In this document: positions 54,182 to 62,776 of the stretch, one piece after another
How the letters are laid out: each line of letters starts with the position of its first letter
Position numbering within the stretch: position 1 is the stretch's first letter
From: an uncultured Roseateles sp.
Lineage (GTDB): Bacteria > Pseudomonadota > Gammaproteobacteria > Burkholderiales > Burkholderiaceae_C
DNA: 64,000 nt
Direction of reading: 5' to 3'
Assembly (NCBI RefSeq): GCF_945956965.1
Contig: NZ_CAMFJS010000008.1
Span: forward strand, 62,001-126,000
Notes under the pieces: generated by a model
Database searches by the model: none
Told to the model about the DNA's origin: nothing
Seen by the model: only the letters and a program-made list of their open reading frames with translations
Made by a program: the position numbers and the translations under genes

Positions 54182-55507
54182 ATGACGAGCCCTTCGAATG
54201 CCCTAGCGAGGCGAGCCAGCCGGCTTGCCGGCGCCGTGACAGCTATGGCGACATTGGCCCTGGCCGTGCCCGCCTGGGCGCTGCTTGCCGCGCCCGCGCT
54301 AGATCCGAGCAAACTGATGCAGGGCTTCCCGCCACCGCCCGAGTACCGCGTGCACATTGGCAACTGGCAGCAGAACCCGCAAAAGCTCTGGTCCTTTCGC
54401 CATACCCGCGAGCTCTTTCCCACCCGCCCGCTCAAGCCCACCGGCCCGGTGCGCGAGCTGCCGCTGAGCAGCCGCGACAGCCTGGCGCAGCTGCAAGTCG
54501 GCAGCGCGGATGCGCCACTGACCTGGCCGCAGATGCTGGCCGCCACCCATGTCGATGCGGCCTTGGTGCTGCACAAGGGCCGCATCATCGACGAGCGCTA
54601 CTTCAAGGGCATGCAGGCTCATGAGCCGCATCTGATGTTCTCGGCCACCAAGAGCATGGCGGGCCTGATGGGCGCCACCTTGATTGCCGAAGGCCGCCTG
54701 GATGAGAACGCCAAGGTTGGCACCGTGCTGCCTGAGTTGGCCGATAGCGCCTGGGCCGATGCGACCGTGCGCCAGGTGCTGGACATGACCGACGGGGTGC
54801 GCTTCACCGAGGTCTACACCGACCCCAGCTCGGACATCTTTCCCTACGTCGCCGCGATGGGCTGGGTGCCGCCCGAGTTCCGCAAGCCCGGCAGTCCATT
54901 CGGCATTCAGGCCGTGCTGCCCACGCTCAAACGGGTGGAGCCCGAGGCGCGCGGCAGCGCCTTCCGCTACCGCAGCGCCGCCACCGATGTGGCGGCCTGG
55001 ATCGCGGCGCGCGCGGCGCAGCAATCCCTCAGCGACTGGCTGCAGCAACGCCTGTGGAGCCGCCTCGGCATGGAGCATGAGGGCAATGTGATGCTGGACC
55101 CGGTTGGCACCGAAGTGGCTTTCGCGGGCATGAGCGCCAGCGCCCGCGACCTCGGCCGCATCGGCCAGATGCTGCTGCAGCGCGGCCGCTGGGACGGCCA
55201 ACAAATCATTCCCGAGAAAGTCATTGAGCAACTGATTCGAGGCGGCAGCACCGAGGCCTTCAAGGCATCCGGCATGGAGAAATTTCGCCCCGGCTGGTCC
55301 TACCGCGACCAGTGGTGGGTGAACCCGCAAGCACCGCGCTCATTCGCGGCCATGGGGGCTTATGGGCAAAGGCTTTATGTCTTCCCGGACGATGAGCTGG
55401 TGGTGGTGATCTTGAGCAGCCATCCGCAGCCCGTCGCGGCCTTGGTGGATGGGCCGCAGCTGGCCGGGCTCAAGCGCCTCACTGAATCGCTGCGCGCACC
55501 GCGCTGA
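54182..55507 (+). CDS. Secreted serine hydrolase of the class C beta-lactamase fold
   Basis: The 441-residue protein has a signal peptide (to about VPAWA, residue 30) and the nucleophile motif SATKSMAG (SxxK, about residue 158). A YRSAATD segment (about 262) stands at the YxN position. The closest family type is the beta-lactamase-related esterase/amidase group that includes 6-aminohexanoate-dimer hydrolase; an antibiotic target is unlikely. Within this locus it may cleave an ester or amide of a steroid in the periplasm. GGAG eight bases before ATG 54182 sets the start. Confidence 0.82.
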   Translation: MTSPSNALARRASRLAGAVTAMATLALAVPAWALLAAPALDPSKLMQGFPPPPEYRVHIGNWQQNPQKLWSFRHTRELFPTRPLKPTGPVRELPLSSRDSLAQLQVGSADAPLTWPQMLAATHVDAALVLHKGRIIDERYFKGMQAHEPHLMFSATKSMAGLMGATLIAEGRLDENAKVGTVLPELADSAWADATVRQVLDMTDGVRFTEVYTDPSSDIFPYVAAMGWVPPEFRKPGSPFGIQAVLPTLKRVEPEARGSAFRYRSAATDVAAWIAARAAQQSLSDWLQQRLWSRLGMEHEGNVMLDPVGTEVAFAGMSASARDLGRIGQMLLQRGRWDGQQIIPEKVIEQLIRGGSTEAFKASGMEKFRPGWSYRDQWWVNPQAPRSFAAMGAYGQRLYVFPDDELVVVILSSHPQPVAALVDGPQLAGLKRLTESLRAPR

Positions 55508-55524
55508 GATTGGAGCGCGCCGCC

Positions 55525-56790
55525 ATGCATCGACATCTGACTCTGATGCTCCTGACCCTGATCGCGACGGTGCAGTTCTTTGACCGGGCGCTGATGGTGG
55601 TGGTGATGGAGCCCGTCAAGCAAGAGTTTGGCCTCAGTGATGCCCAGCTGGGCCTGCTTTCGGGCTTGAGCTATGCGGTGGCCTTCGCCTTGGCGGGTAT
55701 TCCGCTGGGGTGGTTGGCGGATCGCGTCAACCGCAAGCGCTTGCTGAGCGGGCTGCTGCTGGCCTGGAGCGCGCTGGTGGCCGCCTGCGGTCAATCGGGC
55801 AGCTTCTTGGCACTGCTGAGCATGCGTGTGGGCATAGGTGCGGCGGATGCCGGCGGGCAACCTTGCTCGGTGTCGATGATCGCCGACCACTATGCGCGCC
55901 AGCACCGGGCCGGCGCTGTGGCGGTGTTGTACGCGGGCGTGCCGCTGGGCATGGCGGGCGGCTTCATGGGCGGTGCCTTGCTGGCGGCACACTACGGCTG
56001 GCGCAGCGGCTTCATGGTGGCGACACTGCTGGGCGCGCTGCTGGCCCTGCTGCTGATGCTGCTGGTGCGTGAGCCGGTGCGCGGCGCCAGCGATGGCCAG
56101 CACCAGGTCAGCCCACTGCCCCCACCCGCATTGGCCGTGACGCTGCGCTTTATGCGCGGCCAAGCCAGCTTGATGCAGCTGTTCGCGGCCTCGGTGCTGG
56201 TGACGATCAGCTCATCGGCGGTGATGTCATGGATCGGCTCGCTGTTGATCCGCAGCCACGGCCTTGATCTGCCCAGCGTCGGCCTGCTAACGGCCATTTG
56301 CATGGGCGGCTTCGGCGCCTTTGGCACTTTGCTATTCGGCTGGGCCAGCGACCGCCTTGGCGCTGCGGACATGCGCCGCCAGCTGCATTTGATGGCAGGC
56401 CTGGCGCTGGGCGTGACGCTGGCCGGTTGCGTGGTCGCGCTGGCGCCTTCCATCATTGCCGTGGCGCTGGCCTTGGCGCTGTTTGCCGCCTGTGTGGCGG
56501 GCCTGAACGGGCCCACGTATGCGCTGTCGCAATCGCTGGTGCAACTGCGCATGCGCAGCTTGTCGATGTCGGTGCTGATCGTGCTGCTCAACTTGATTGG
56601 CGTCGGTGTCGGGCCGACGCTGGCGGGTGTGTTGAGCGACAGCTTTGCGGCGCAATTCGGTGCCGCCTCGGTGCGCTGGGCCATGGTTTCCCTGCTGCTG
56701 ATCACCCTGCCTGCCGTGCTACTGTTCGGCCGCGCCGCGCGCACGGTGCGCGACGATCTGGAACGAGCCCACGCCTCCCATGCCCGCTGA
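55525..56790 (+). CDS. MFS transporter
   Basis: The 421-residue permease has twelve hydrophobic helices. QFFDRALMVVVMEPVKQEFGLSDAQLGLLSG and the loop PLGWLADRVNRKRLL place it in the same branch as the carrier encoded at 52696. It begins 17 bp after the hydrolase stop, with GGAG before ATG 55525, and overlaps the sulfatase-maturase gene by 11 bp. Co-transcription with a secreted hydrolase suggests import of the released product. Confidence 0.88.
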   Translation: MHRHLTLMLLTLIATVQFFDRALMVVVMEPVKQEFGLSDAQLGLLSGLSYAVAFALAGIPLGWLADRVNRKRLLSGLLLAWSALVAACGQSGSFLALLSMRVGIGAADAGGQPCSVSMIADHYARQHRAGAVAVLYAGVPLGMAGGFMGGALLAAHYGWRSGFMVATLLGALLALLLMLLVREPVRGASDGQHQVSPLPPPALAVTLRFMRGQASLMQLFAASVLVTISSSAVMSWIGSLLIRSHGLDLPSVGLLTAICMGGFGAFGTLLFGWASDRLGAADMRRQLHLMAGLALGVTLAGCVVALAPSIIAVALALALFAACVAGLNGPTYALSQSLVQLRMRSLSMSVLIVLLNLIGVGVGPTLAGVLSDSFAAQFGAASVRWAMVSLLLITLPAVLLFGRAARTVRDDLERAHASHAR

Positions 56791-58039
56791 GACCCAAAGC
56801 CTGCCGAACTGCCAGTTACCCGCCCTGCCGCCAGGCCGCGCCTACCGCTTCCACACCATGGTCAAGCCGGCCGGGGCGCTGTGCAATCTGGACTGCCCCT
56901 ACTGCTTCTACCTGCACAAGACTGAGCTGCTGCGTCACACGCCCAACTCGCGCATTGATGCCGAGCTGCTGGAGCAGCACATACGGCAGTACATCGAGGC
57001 CAATACCGGCGACTCCGTCGTGTTTTCCTGGCAAGGCGGCGAGCCCACCATCATGGGCTTGGCCTTCTTCGAATTGGTGGTGACACTGCAGCGCCGCCAC
57101 GCCAAGCCAGGCCAGCGCATCGAGAACGATTTGCAGACCAATGGCCTGCTGCTGGACGAGGCCTGGGTGGCTTTCCTCAAGCGCGAGGGCTTCCATGTCG
57201 GCCTGTCGATTGACGGCCCGCGCGAGCTGCACAACAAGTACCGGCCCACCAAGGGCGGCACGCCCACGTTCGACAAGGTGATGCAGGCCGCCGCGCTGCT
57301 GCGCCAGGCGGATGTGCCTTTCGCGGCTTTGTGCGTGGTCAATCGCGATGTGGCCCGCGCGCCGCGCGAGGTTTACCGCTTTCTGGTGGACGAAGTGGGC
57401 AGCTGGCGCATCCAGTTCACGCCCTGCGTGGAGCCTCGCGTGTTCAAGGAACAAGCGCCGGCGCTGATCCCGGCCGAGCAACTGCCACAGCTGGGCAGCG
57501 AGCGGGCCCGGCCCGGCCACCCGCTGTCCATCGTCACCGACTGGTCAGTGGACCCTGAAGACTACGGGCAGTTCCTGTGCGAAGTTTGGGAAGAATGGCT
57601 GGCACAAGACTTTGGCTGCGTGCACGTCAACCTATTCGAAACCGCCGTGGCGCAGTCGCTGGGTATGCCGGCGCAGATGTGCACCTCGGGCCCGACTTGC
57701 GGCAAGGCCTTGGCGCTGGAACATGATGGCAGCCTCTACAGCTGCGATCACTTTGTCTACCCGGAATACAAGTTAGGCAATATCCGCGAGCAGCACCAGG
57801 GTGACCTGGCCTTCTCGCCCAAACAGGTGCGCTTTGGCTTGGCCAAGAGCGAGAACCTGCCGGCCTACTGCCGCCGCTGTCCGCAGCTCAAGCTGTGCTG
57901 GGGTGAATGCCCGAAGAACCGATTGCTGCGTACGCCCGATGGCGAGGCCGGCCTGAACTATCTGTGCAGCGCGCTCATGCGGTTTTATGCACGCGTCCAG
58001 GCCGATATGCCGGCCCTGCGTCAACGCCTGGGGCGTTGA
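56780..58039 (+). CDS. Anaerobic-type sulfatase-maturating radical SAM enzyme
   Basis: The 419-residue protein has the radical SAM cluster motif Cys35-x3-Cys39-x2-Cys42 (CNLDCPYC) and the SAM-binding WQGGEPT (about 84). Two SPASM Cys groups follow: CTSGPTCGKAL...LYSCDHFVYPEY and YCRRCPQLKLCWGECPKNR. These match anSME/AtsB, which oxidises an active-site Ser or Cys of sulfatases to formylglycine with three 4Fe-4S clusters. Its client is probably the Ser-type sulfatase at 61253. The start overlaps the MFS gene by 11 bp. Confidence 0.92.
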   Translation: MPAETQSLPNCQLPALPPGRAYRFHTMVKPAGALCNLDCPYCFYLHKTELLRHTPNSRIDAELLEQHIRQYIEANTGDSVVFSWQGGEPTIMGLAFFELVVTLQRRHAKPGQRIENDLQTNGLLLDEAWVAFLKREGFHVGLSIDGPRELHNKYRPTKGGTPTFDKVMQAAALLRQADVPFAALCVVNRDVARAPREVYRFLVDEVGSWRIQFTPCVEPRVFKEQAPALIPAEQLPQLGSERARPGHPLSIVTDWSVDPEDYGQFLCEVWEEWLAQDFGCVHVNLFETAVAQSLGMPAQMCTSGPTCGKALALEHDGSLYSCDHFVYPEYKLGNIREQHQGDLAFSPKQVRFGLAKSENLPAYCRRCPQLKLCWGECPKNRLLRTPDGEAGLNYLCSALMRFYARVQADMPALRQRLGR

Positions 58040-58048
58040 ACTTACAAG

Positions 58049-58378
58049 TTACTTCTTGGCTGCGCCCGTGGCCACCGAGACATAGCGCGCCACGGCCTTG
58101 ACCTCGGCATCGCTGAGCTGCTGCTTGAAGGGCGGCATTGCGCCGATACCGTCTTTGACCGCACGGCTCACGCGGGCCGCATCCGGCTTGATTTCGTCCA
58201 GAACGGGGCCGATCGCCCCCTCGGCGCCGGCGTCCTTCAGCGTGTGGCAAAGCGCACAGGCCGGCTGGGCCTGTTGGGTAAAAATCTTGCGGCCCAGGGC
58301 CAATTCAGCGTCGGCTTTGGCGGCACCAGTCAGGGCAGACAGGGACAGCAGAGCCAGGATGGAAAAGCGGTTTTTCAT
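58049..58378 (-). CDS. sorB: c-type cytochrome subunit of sulfite dehydrogenase
   Basis: The 109-residue monohaem cytochrome has a signal peptide (about 1-22), Cys41-x2-Cys44-His45 and a distal Met in GAMPPFKQQLSD (about 85). It follows the SorA-like gene by 151 bp. In SorAB systems the cytochrome takes electrons from the molybdenum centre to the respiratory chain. ATG 58378 begins the signal peptide. Confidence 0.82.
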   Translation of the reverse strand: MKNRFSILALLSLSALTGAAKADAELALGRKIFTQQAQPACALCHTLKDAGAEGAIGPVLDEIKPDAARVSRAVKDGIGAMPPFKQQLSDAEVKAVARYVSVATGAAKK

Positions 58379-58529
58379 GGTCGGAGTCATCGGGGTTTAG
58401 GCGCTGCGCGCTTTCAGGGAATAGAGAGGGAATAGATGGGCCTGGCCGTTTTCAGGCATGGCGCGGCCCTGCCCGCGCCGTTGGCGGCGCAGGGCATACG
58501 CAGACAAAAGAGTTAGGTCGTGCGGGGCT

Positions 58530-59765
58530 CTAAGCGGCGGCCACCGTGACCGTCACGCCATGGTCGGACCAGCTGTTGTTGTTGTAGCCGCTGAGGTTCT
58601 CGATACGCTGTTCGGGCTGCACGCGGCCAGCCTTGTCCACCGCACGGCTCACCAAGGCGTGGCTACCTGCCGGCAAATCCACCGCGAGCGCGAATTGGCG
58701 CCAGGCGAACTTACCCAGCTCAGGGCCGGTGAAACGAGCTTGCTTCCAGGTCTTGCCACCATCGATGGAGACCTCAACGCTGCGAATGCCTTCCGTTCCG
58801 CCAAAGGCCACACCCTGAATTTGATGGCGGCCGGCACGCAGCTCGCCCTGCTCGGGCAACGGCGTGTTGATCCAAGACTTGACGCCCATTTCCAGCACCG
58901 AGGGCTGGGCCGGATCTGCCTTGCCGCCGGGCGGCGAGATGCGATAGCCGTGGCTCATGATCTTGGCCTGAGTTTCCTCGGCGGTGAAGGCCACGCGTTT
59001 GACGTATTTGATCTGGTTAACGCCGGTGTAGCCGGGGAATACCAGGCGCAATGGGCCACCGTGGGCCAGGGTGATGGGCTCGCCATTGAGCTCCCAGGCC
59101 AGCATGGCATCACCCAGCGCCTTCAGCGGCAGGGAGCGCTCGACCATGATGCTCAGCGGGTCGATGCCCGCTGGCAGCTGCTCGCCGCCAGTCCCCGTGA
59201 TGAAGCGCATGCCATCCAGCACGCCACCCAGCGCCTCGACCACGGTGCGCAAGGGCACACCGGTCCAGACCACGCAGCCGGCCGCACCGACCTGCCAGGG
59301 CGTGCCTGCCGGCTTGGTGGGGAAGAAGCCGCGGCCATTGCCCGAGCATTGCAGCACCATGGGCAGGGTCTCGCTGCCCAGGCTCTTGAGTTCGCGCAGC
59401 GTCAGCGCCCGCGGCGACTTCACGCCTTCCAGCGTCAGGCTCCAGTCCTCGCGCTGTTCCAGAATCGTCGGCGCCGGCGCGGGCAGGTTGTTGCGCACAT
59501 AGAGCTTCTGCACCGGCGTGATCAGGCCGGCACCGAAGGCGCTGCGCTTGGTTTCGATGGTGCTGCTGCTGTGGATGATCAGCGCATTGGCGTCTTTCCA
59601 GCCCACATAGGCCGGCAGGGCTTTGGGGGCCGGCCCGCTGGGTGCAGCGCCGCTTGCCTGTGCCAAGCGGCTGAAGCCGCCGAGTCCAGCCGCGGCCAGG
59701 GCCGTGGCGCTGCCGGTGAGCAGGCGCCGCCGTGCTGGCGCAGACAGAAGTGATTTGTCAGACAT
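58530..59765 (-). CDS. sorA: Periplasmic sulfite dehydrogenase, molybdenum subunit (SorA/SOX type)
   Basis: The 411-residue protein starts with a Tat signal (RRRLLTGSATALAAAGLGG). The molybdopterin domain has the metal-ligand Cys in LQCSGNGRGFF (about 145), and the C-terminal Mo-co dimerisation domain ends NLSGYNNNSWSDH. It oxidises sulfite to sulfate. AAGGAG precedes ATG 59765. It lies downstream of the ECF sigma and anti-sigma genes; Sinorhizobium ECF factors of this kind are known to respond to sulfite. Sulfite could come from taurine of taurine-conjugated bile salts or from sulfonates; that is inference. Confidence 0.87.
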   Translation of the reverse strand: MSDKSLLSAPARRRLLTGSATALAAAGLGGFSRLAQASGAAPSGPAPKALPAYVGWKDANALIIHSSSTIETKRSAFGAGLITPVQKLYVRNNLPAPAPTILEQREDWSLTLEGVKSPRALTLRELKSLGSETLPMVLQCSGNGRGFFPTKPAGTPWQVGAAGCVVWTGVPLRTVVEALGGVLDGMRFITGTGGEQLPAGIDPLSIMVERSLPLKALGDAMLAWELNGEPITLAHGGPLRLVFPGYTGVNQIKYVKRVAFTAEETQAKIMSHGYRISPPGGKADPAQPSVLEMGVKSWINTPLPEQGELRAGRHQIQGVAFGGTEGIRSVEVSIDGGKTWKQARFTGPELGKFAWRQFALAVDLPAGSHALVSRAVDKAGRVQPEQRIENLSGYNNNSWSDHGVTVTVAAA

Positions 59766-59859
59766 CGTGTCTCCTTGTTCTACTTGGTTTGGATGAAACA
59801 GACTGCAGCAATCCCCCTGCGCCGTCTGTAACGGCGCCGATGGCAGGAACTTCGGAATT

Positions 59860-60444
59860 TCAGGAGTGCGGCGCTTGGCTTTGCTTGAATGCCAGCTGCG
59901 CGGCCTCCAGCGCCTGGCGCTTCTGGGCCACCAAAATGAGCGGCTGGCCATGGCGGGAGCGGATGACCTGCCAATGCACATTGCCCCACCAGCCCGAACC
60001 GTCGGCCAGCGTGGTGGGCTCCTTGAAAGCAAACAGCGTCACCAAGCCACCCTTCTCGAAGAAGGTGGTCAGGTGATAGGCGGCGCGCCCGGAAATCTCA
60101 CAAGGCCGCACCAGTTGCGAATAGCCAGGCAGACCAGCGGCAGGCGCCAGACCCAGCTGATCCAACAAGGGACGGGCCGACATGAACTGGCCGCGCAGGG
60201 TGCGCTCAAAGTACTCGTGCTCGATGGCGTCACGCACCAGCGCTTCGGGCCGCATCAACTCCAGCGGCAGTAACAGCGCCAGAAGCATGAATGCCACGCC
60301 GCCTAGACGGGCCGGCAGCCGGGCATGCCAAGGAATGACGCGTTGCAGCGCCTTAGGCGGCTCGCACGGCGGCGTCTGGTCGAGCAAGGCCATGCGCACG
60401 CGCAGGTCGAAGTCGTCCTCGTCTTTATTGATACTGCTGGCCAT
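59860..60444 (-). CDS. Membrane-bound anti-sigma factor
   Basis: The 194-residue protein has a short cytoplasmic part (about 1-45), one membrane helix (about 47-65, LGGVAFMLLALLLPLEL) and a periplasmic domain. The position 12 bp after an ECF sigma gene is the main evidence. It shows no zinc-binding HxxxCxxC motif. The periplasmic part may sense the state that triggers sulfite dehydrogenase expression. Confidence 0.72.
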   Translation of the reverse strand: MASSINKDEDDFDLRVRMALLDQTPPCEPPKALQRVIPWHARLPARLGGVAFMLLALLLPLELMRPEALVRDAIEHEYFERTLRGQFMSARPLLDQLGLAPAAGLPGYSQLVRPCEISGRAAYHLTTFFEKGGLVTLFAFKEPTTLADGSGWWGNVHWQVIRSRHGQPLILVAQKRQALEAAQLAFKQSQAPHS

Positions 60445-60456
60445 CGCGATTCCCTT

Positions 60457-61071
60457 TCAGACCTTTCTCAGCGCTATGACGCTCGGTGCCACGCTGGGCG
60501 CCATGATGGGTGCCGGTGCCGGCACTAGCGCACGCCCAGGCGGCGGCGGTTCCAGCACCGCACGCAAGGCATCACGTGCGCGGGCCAGGCGCGACAACAC
60601 CGTGCCCGGCGCGATCTCCAGCGCCTCGGCCATCAACTGGGTCGGCATATCGTCAAAGTAATAGAGCACCAGCACTTCGCGGTGGATGGGTGCCAGCCGC
60701 GCCATGGCGCTCAGCACATCCAGGCGCAGTTCCAGCCCATCGCAAGGGGCCGGTACGCTGGCGGCCTCCTCGCTTTCATGCAAGGGCAGTAGCTGCTCCG
60801 GTGAGCGATGGCGCTGCACTTGGCGCCGCATGATCTGGAACAGCCAGGCGCGCGCCAGTGTGGGATCACGCAGCTGTTTGCGGTGGCGCCAGGCCAGCGC
60901 AAAACAATCCTGCACCACGTCTTCCGCCACAGCGCGTGAGCCGGTCAGCGCCCATGCGCTGCGCAGCAGGAAGCGATAGTGCTCCTCCACCCATTGCTGG
61001 TAGCGGCTTTCTGCGGACTGGAATGCGGCGAACATATGCATAAGAGCAGCGGCAGATGGATTCGATTCCAT
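60457..61071 (-). CDS. ECF RNA polymerase sigma factor
   Basis: The 204-residue protein has sigma region 2 (about 30-95, with AEDVVQDCFALAWRHR) and region 4 (about 120-170, with LAPIHREVLVLYYFDDMPTQLMAEALEIAPGTVLSRLARARDALR). A Pro/Ala-rich tail follows. It should drive its own operon and probably sorAB downstream. ATG 61071 lacks a clear ribosome site, so a start a few codons later is possible. Confidence 0.87.
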   Translation of the reverse strand: MESNPSAAALMHMFAAFQSAESRYQQWVEEHYRFLLRSAWALTGSRAVAEDVVQDCFALAWRHRKQLRDPTLARAWLFQIMRRQVQRHRSPEQLLPLHESEEAASVPAPCDGLELRLDVLSAMARLAPIHREVLVLYYFDDMPTQLMAEALEIAPGTVLSRLARARDALRAVLEPPPPGRALVPAPAPIMAPSVAPSVIALRKV

Positions 61072-61118
61072 CAACACGAAAAAATATTTCGCCGCCGGGT
61101 CATCGGCTCGGGCACCGA

Positions 61119-61137
61119 ATTACCCATCTTGGGTAAT
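61119..61137. promoter_or_regulatory. Inverted repeat between the ECF sigma and sulfatase genes
   Basis: ATTACCCA-TCT-TGGGTAAT is a perfect 8-bp-arm palindrome. It lies 48 bp from the sigma gene start and 116 bp before the sulfatase, on a divergent promoter region. It differs from the steroid-region palindrome. Confidence 0.55.
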
Positions 61138-61252
61138 CTCGCGGCGGCGCTGCCCGCCCGACCCGTAGCATGGACATGACTCATGCTGTTTCGAGGTGCA
61201 GCTACGCGCCAACTAACAACAAGAACGCCCCGCCTTCCGAGGAGACACAACG

Positions 61253-62776
61253 ATGAGCAAGCATTTACACCCGACCCGCGTTGCTGCGGCCATTCTCGCC
61301 CTGACCCTGGGCGGCCTGCACGCAGCTTCGGCCCAGCAGGCCCAGCTGGCCCAAGCTTTGGGCACACGGCCGAACATCCTGGTCATCATGGCCGACGATG
61401 TGGGCCCCAGCAATGTCGGCGCCTACACGCACGGCATGATGGCGCCGACGCCCAATCTGGACCGCATCGCGCGCGAAGGCCTGCTGTTCACCGACCACTA
61501 CGCGGAACCCACCTCCACCGCCGGCCGCTCCGCCTTCATCACCGGCCAGATGCCCATCCGCACCGGCTTGACTACGGTCGGCTTGCCTGGCTCACCCATT
61601 GGCCACGACAAGCGCGATCCTTCACTGGCCGAGGTATTGAAGCCGCTGGGCTACCGCAGCGCGCACATCGGCAAGCACCATATGGGCGACCGCGACGAAC
61701 ACCTGCCCACCTCGCATGGCTTCGACTATTTCTTTGGCAACCTCTATCACCTCAATGCCGAAGAGGAACCCGAGCAGATCGACTATCCCAAGGACCCTGA
61801 ATTCCGCAAGAAGTACGGCCCACGCGGCGTGCTCGAGGCACGAGCCGGCGAGACGCCCAAAGACCTGGGCCCGCTGACAGCCAAGCGCATGCAGACCATT
61901 GATGACGAGTCGACGGCGCGCTCACTCAAGTTCCTGGAAGAGTCGGCCAAGTCCAAGCAGCCCTTCTTCCTGTGGCACAACCCGACGCGGATGCATGTCA
62001 ACACGCATCTGAAACCAGAGTCGCGCTATTTGGCAGCTCCTTACTCATCGGAAGAGGATGTTTTTGGCAGCGGCATGATGGAGATGGACGGGCATATCGG
62101 CCAGATCCTGGACAAGCTCGACCAACTGGGTTTGGCCAAGAACACCATTGTGGTCTTCACCTCGGACAACGGCCCGCAGAACTTCCACTACCCGGACAGC
62201 GGCACCACGCCATTCCGCGGCGAGAAACAATCCACCTGGGAGGGCGGTTACCGCGTGCCCATGTTGGTGCGCTGGCCAGCTGCGATCAAACCCGGCACCG
62301 TGTCCAACGCCATTCAGACCCACTACGACCTGTTCAGCACCCTGGCCCATGCCGCCGGCGCTCCTAAGGTGGATGAGCAACTGCTGCAGAGTCATAAGGT
62401 CAAGATCGACGGCATTGACCAGTTGGAACACTGGCAGGGCAAGGCCCCCGGCCCGCGCAAGCACTTCGTCTACTACAACGAGCGTGAGCTGGTGGGTGCA
62501 CGCATAGGCCCGTGGAAGGGGCTGTTCAAAGAACGTGAGGGCTTCTTCGACCCGCTCAAGCCCAGCTTCGCCTTCTTCAATCTGCGCATGGACCCCTACG
62601 AGCGCAGCGCGACTGGCAAGGACTCCAACCGCCTGGCTTTGCGTAAGGCCTGGATCGGCGGCCAGATGCAAGACCTGCTGACCGAGCACGCGATGAGCCT
62701 GCGCGCCTTCCCACCCCGACAGGTGGGCGGCAGCCTCAACCCCAGCGAGCGCGCAGGCACTGCGAACAAGCAATGA
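61253..62776 (+). CDS. Secreted Ser-type arylsulfatase-family enzyme
   Basis: The 507-residue alkaline-phosphatase-superfamily sulfatase has a signal peptide (to about residue 27), metal-binding Asp48-Asp49 and the modification site Ser88-Thr-Ala-Gly-Arg92. The latter fits the C/S-x-A/P-x-R rule and requires anSME, encoded at 56780. Further conserved parts are GKHHMG (about 143) and TSDNGP (about 303). The substrate is unknown; sulfated steroids or bile salts fit the locus. AGGAG lies before the ATG, and the gene overlaps the nitroreductase gene by 4 bp. Confidence 0.9.
   Translation: MSKHLHPTRVAAAILALTLGGLHAASAQQAQLAQALGTRPNILVIMADDVGPSNVGAYTHGMMAPTPNLDRIAREGLLFTDHYAEPTSTAGRSAFITGQMPIRTGLTTVGLPGSPIGHDKRDPSLAEVLKPLGYRSAHIGKHHMGDRDEHLPTSHGFDYFFGNLYHLNAEEEPEQIDYPKDPEFRKKYGPRGVLEARAGETPKDLGPLTAKRMQTIDDESTARSLKFLEESAKSKQPFFLWHNPTRMHVNTHLKPESRYLAAPYSSEEDVFGSGMMEMDGHIGQILDKLDQLGLAKNTIVVFTSDNGPQNFHYPDSGTTPFRGEKQSTWEGGYRVPMLVRWPAAIKPGTVSNAIQTHYDLFSTLAHAAGAPKVDEQLLQSHKVKIDGIDQLEHWQGKAPGPRKHFVYYNERELVGARIGPWKGLFKEREGFFDPLKPSFAFFNLRMDPYERSATGKDSNRLALRKAWIGGQMQDLLTEHAMSLRAFPPRQVGGSLNPSERAGTANKQ

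Noticed and set aside
55388-55395. GGACGATG inside the serine hydrolase gene
   Set aside because: It is a half-site inside coding sequence with no left half, so it is not counted as an operator copy. The same holds for similar octamers near 6470 and 26315.
54182-55507. Interpretation as an antibiotic-resistance beta-lactamase
   Set aside because: Only the SxxK motif and fold type match. The YxN position is unusual and the context is catabolic, so an esterase or amidase is more likely.
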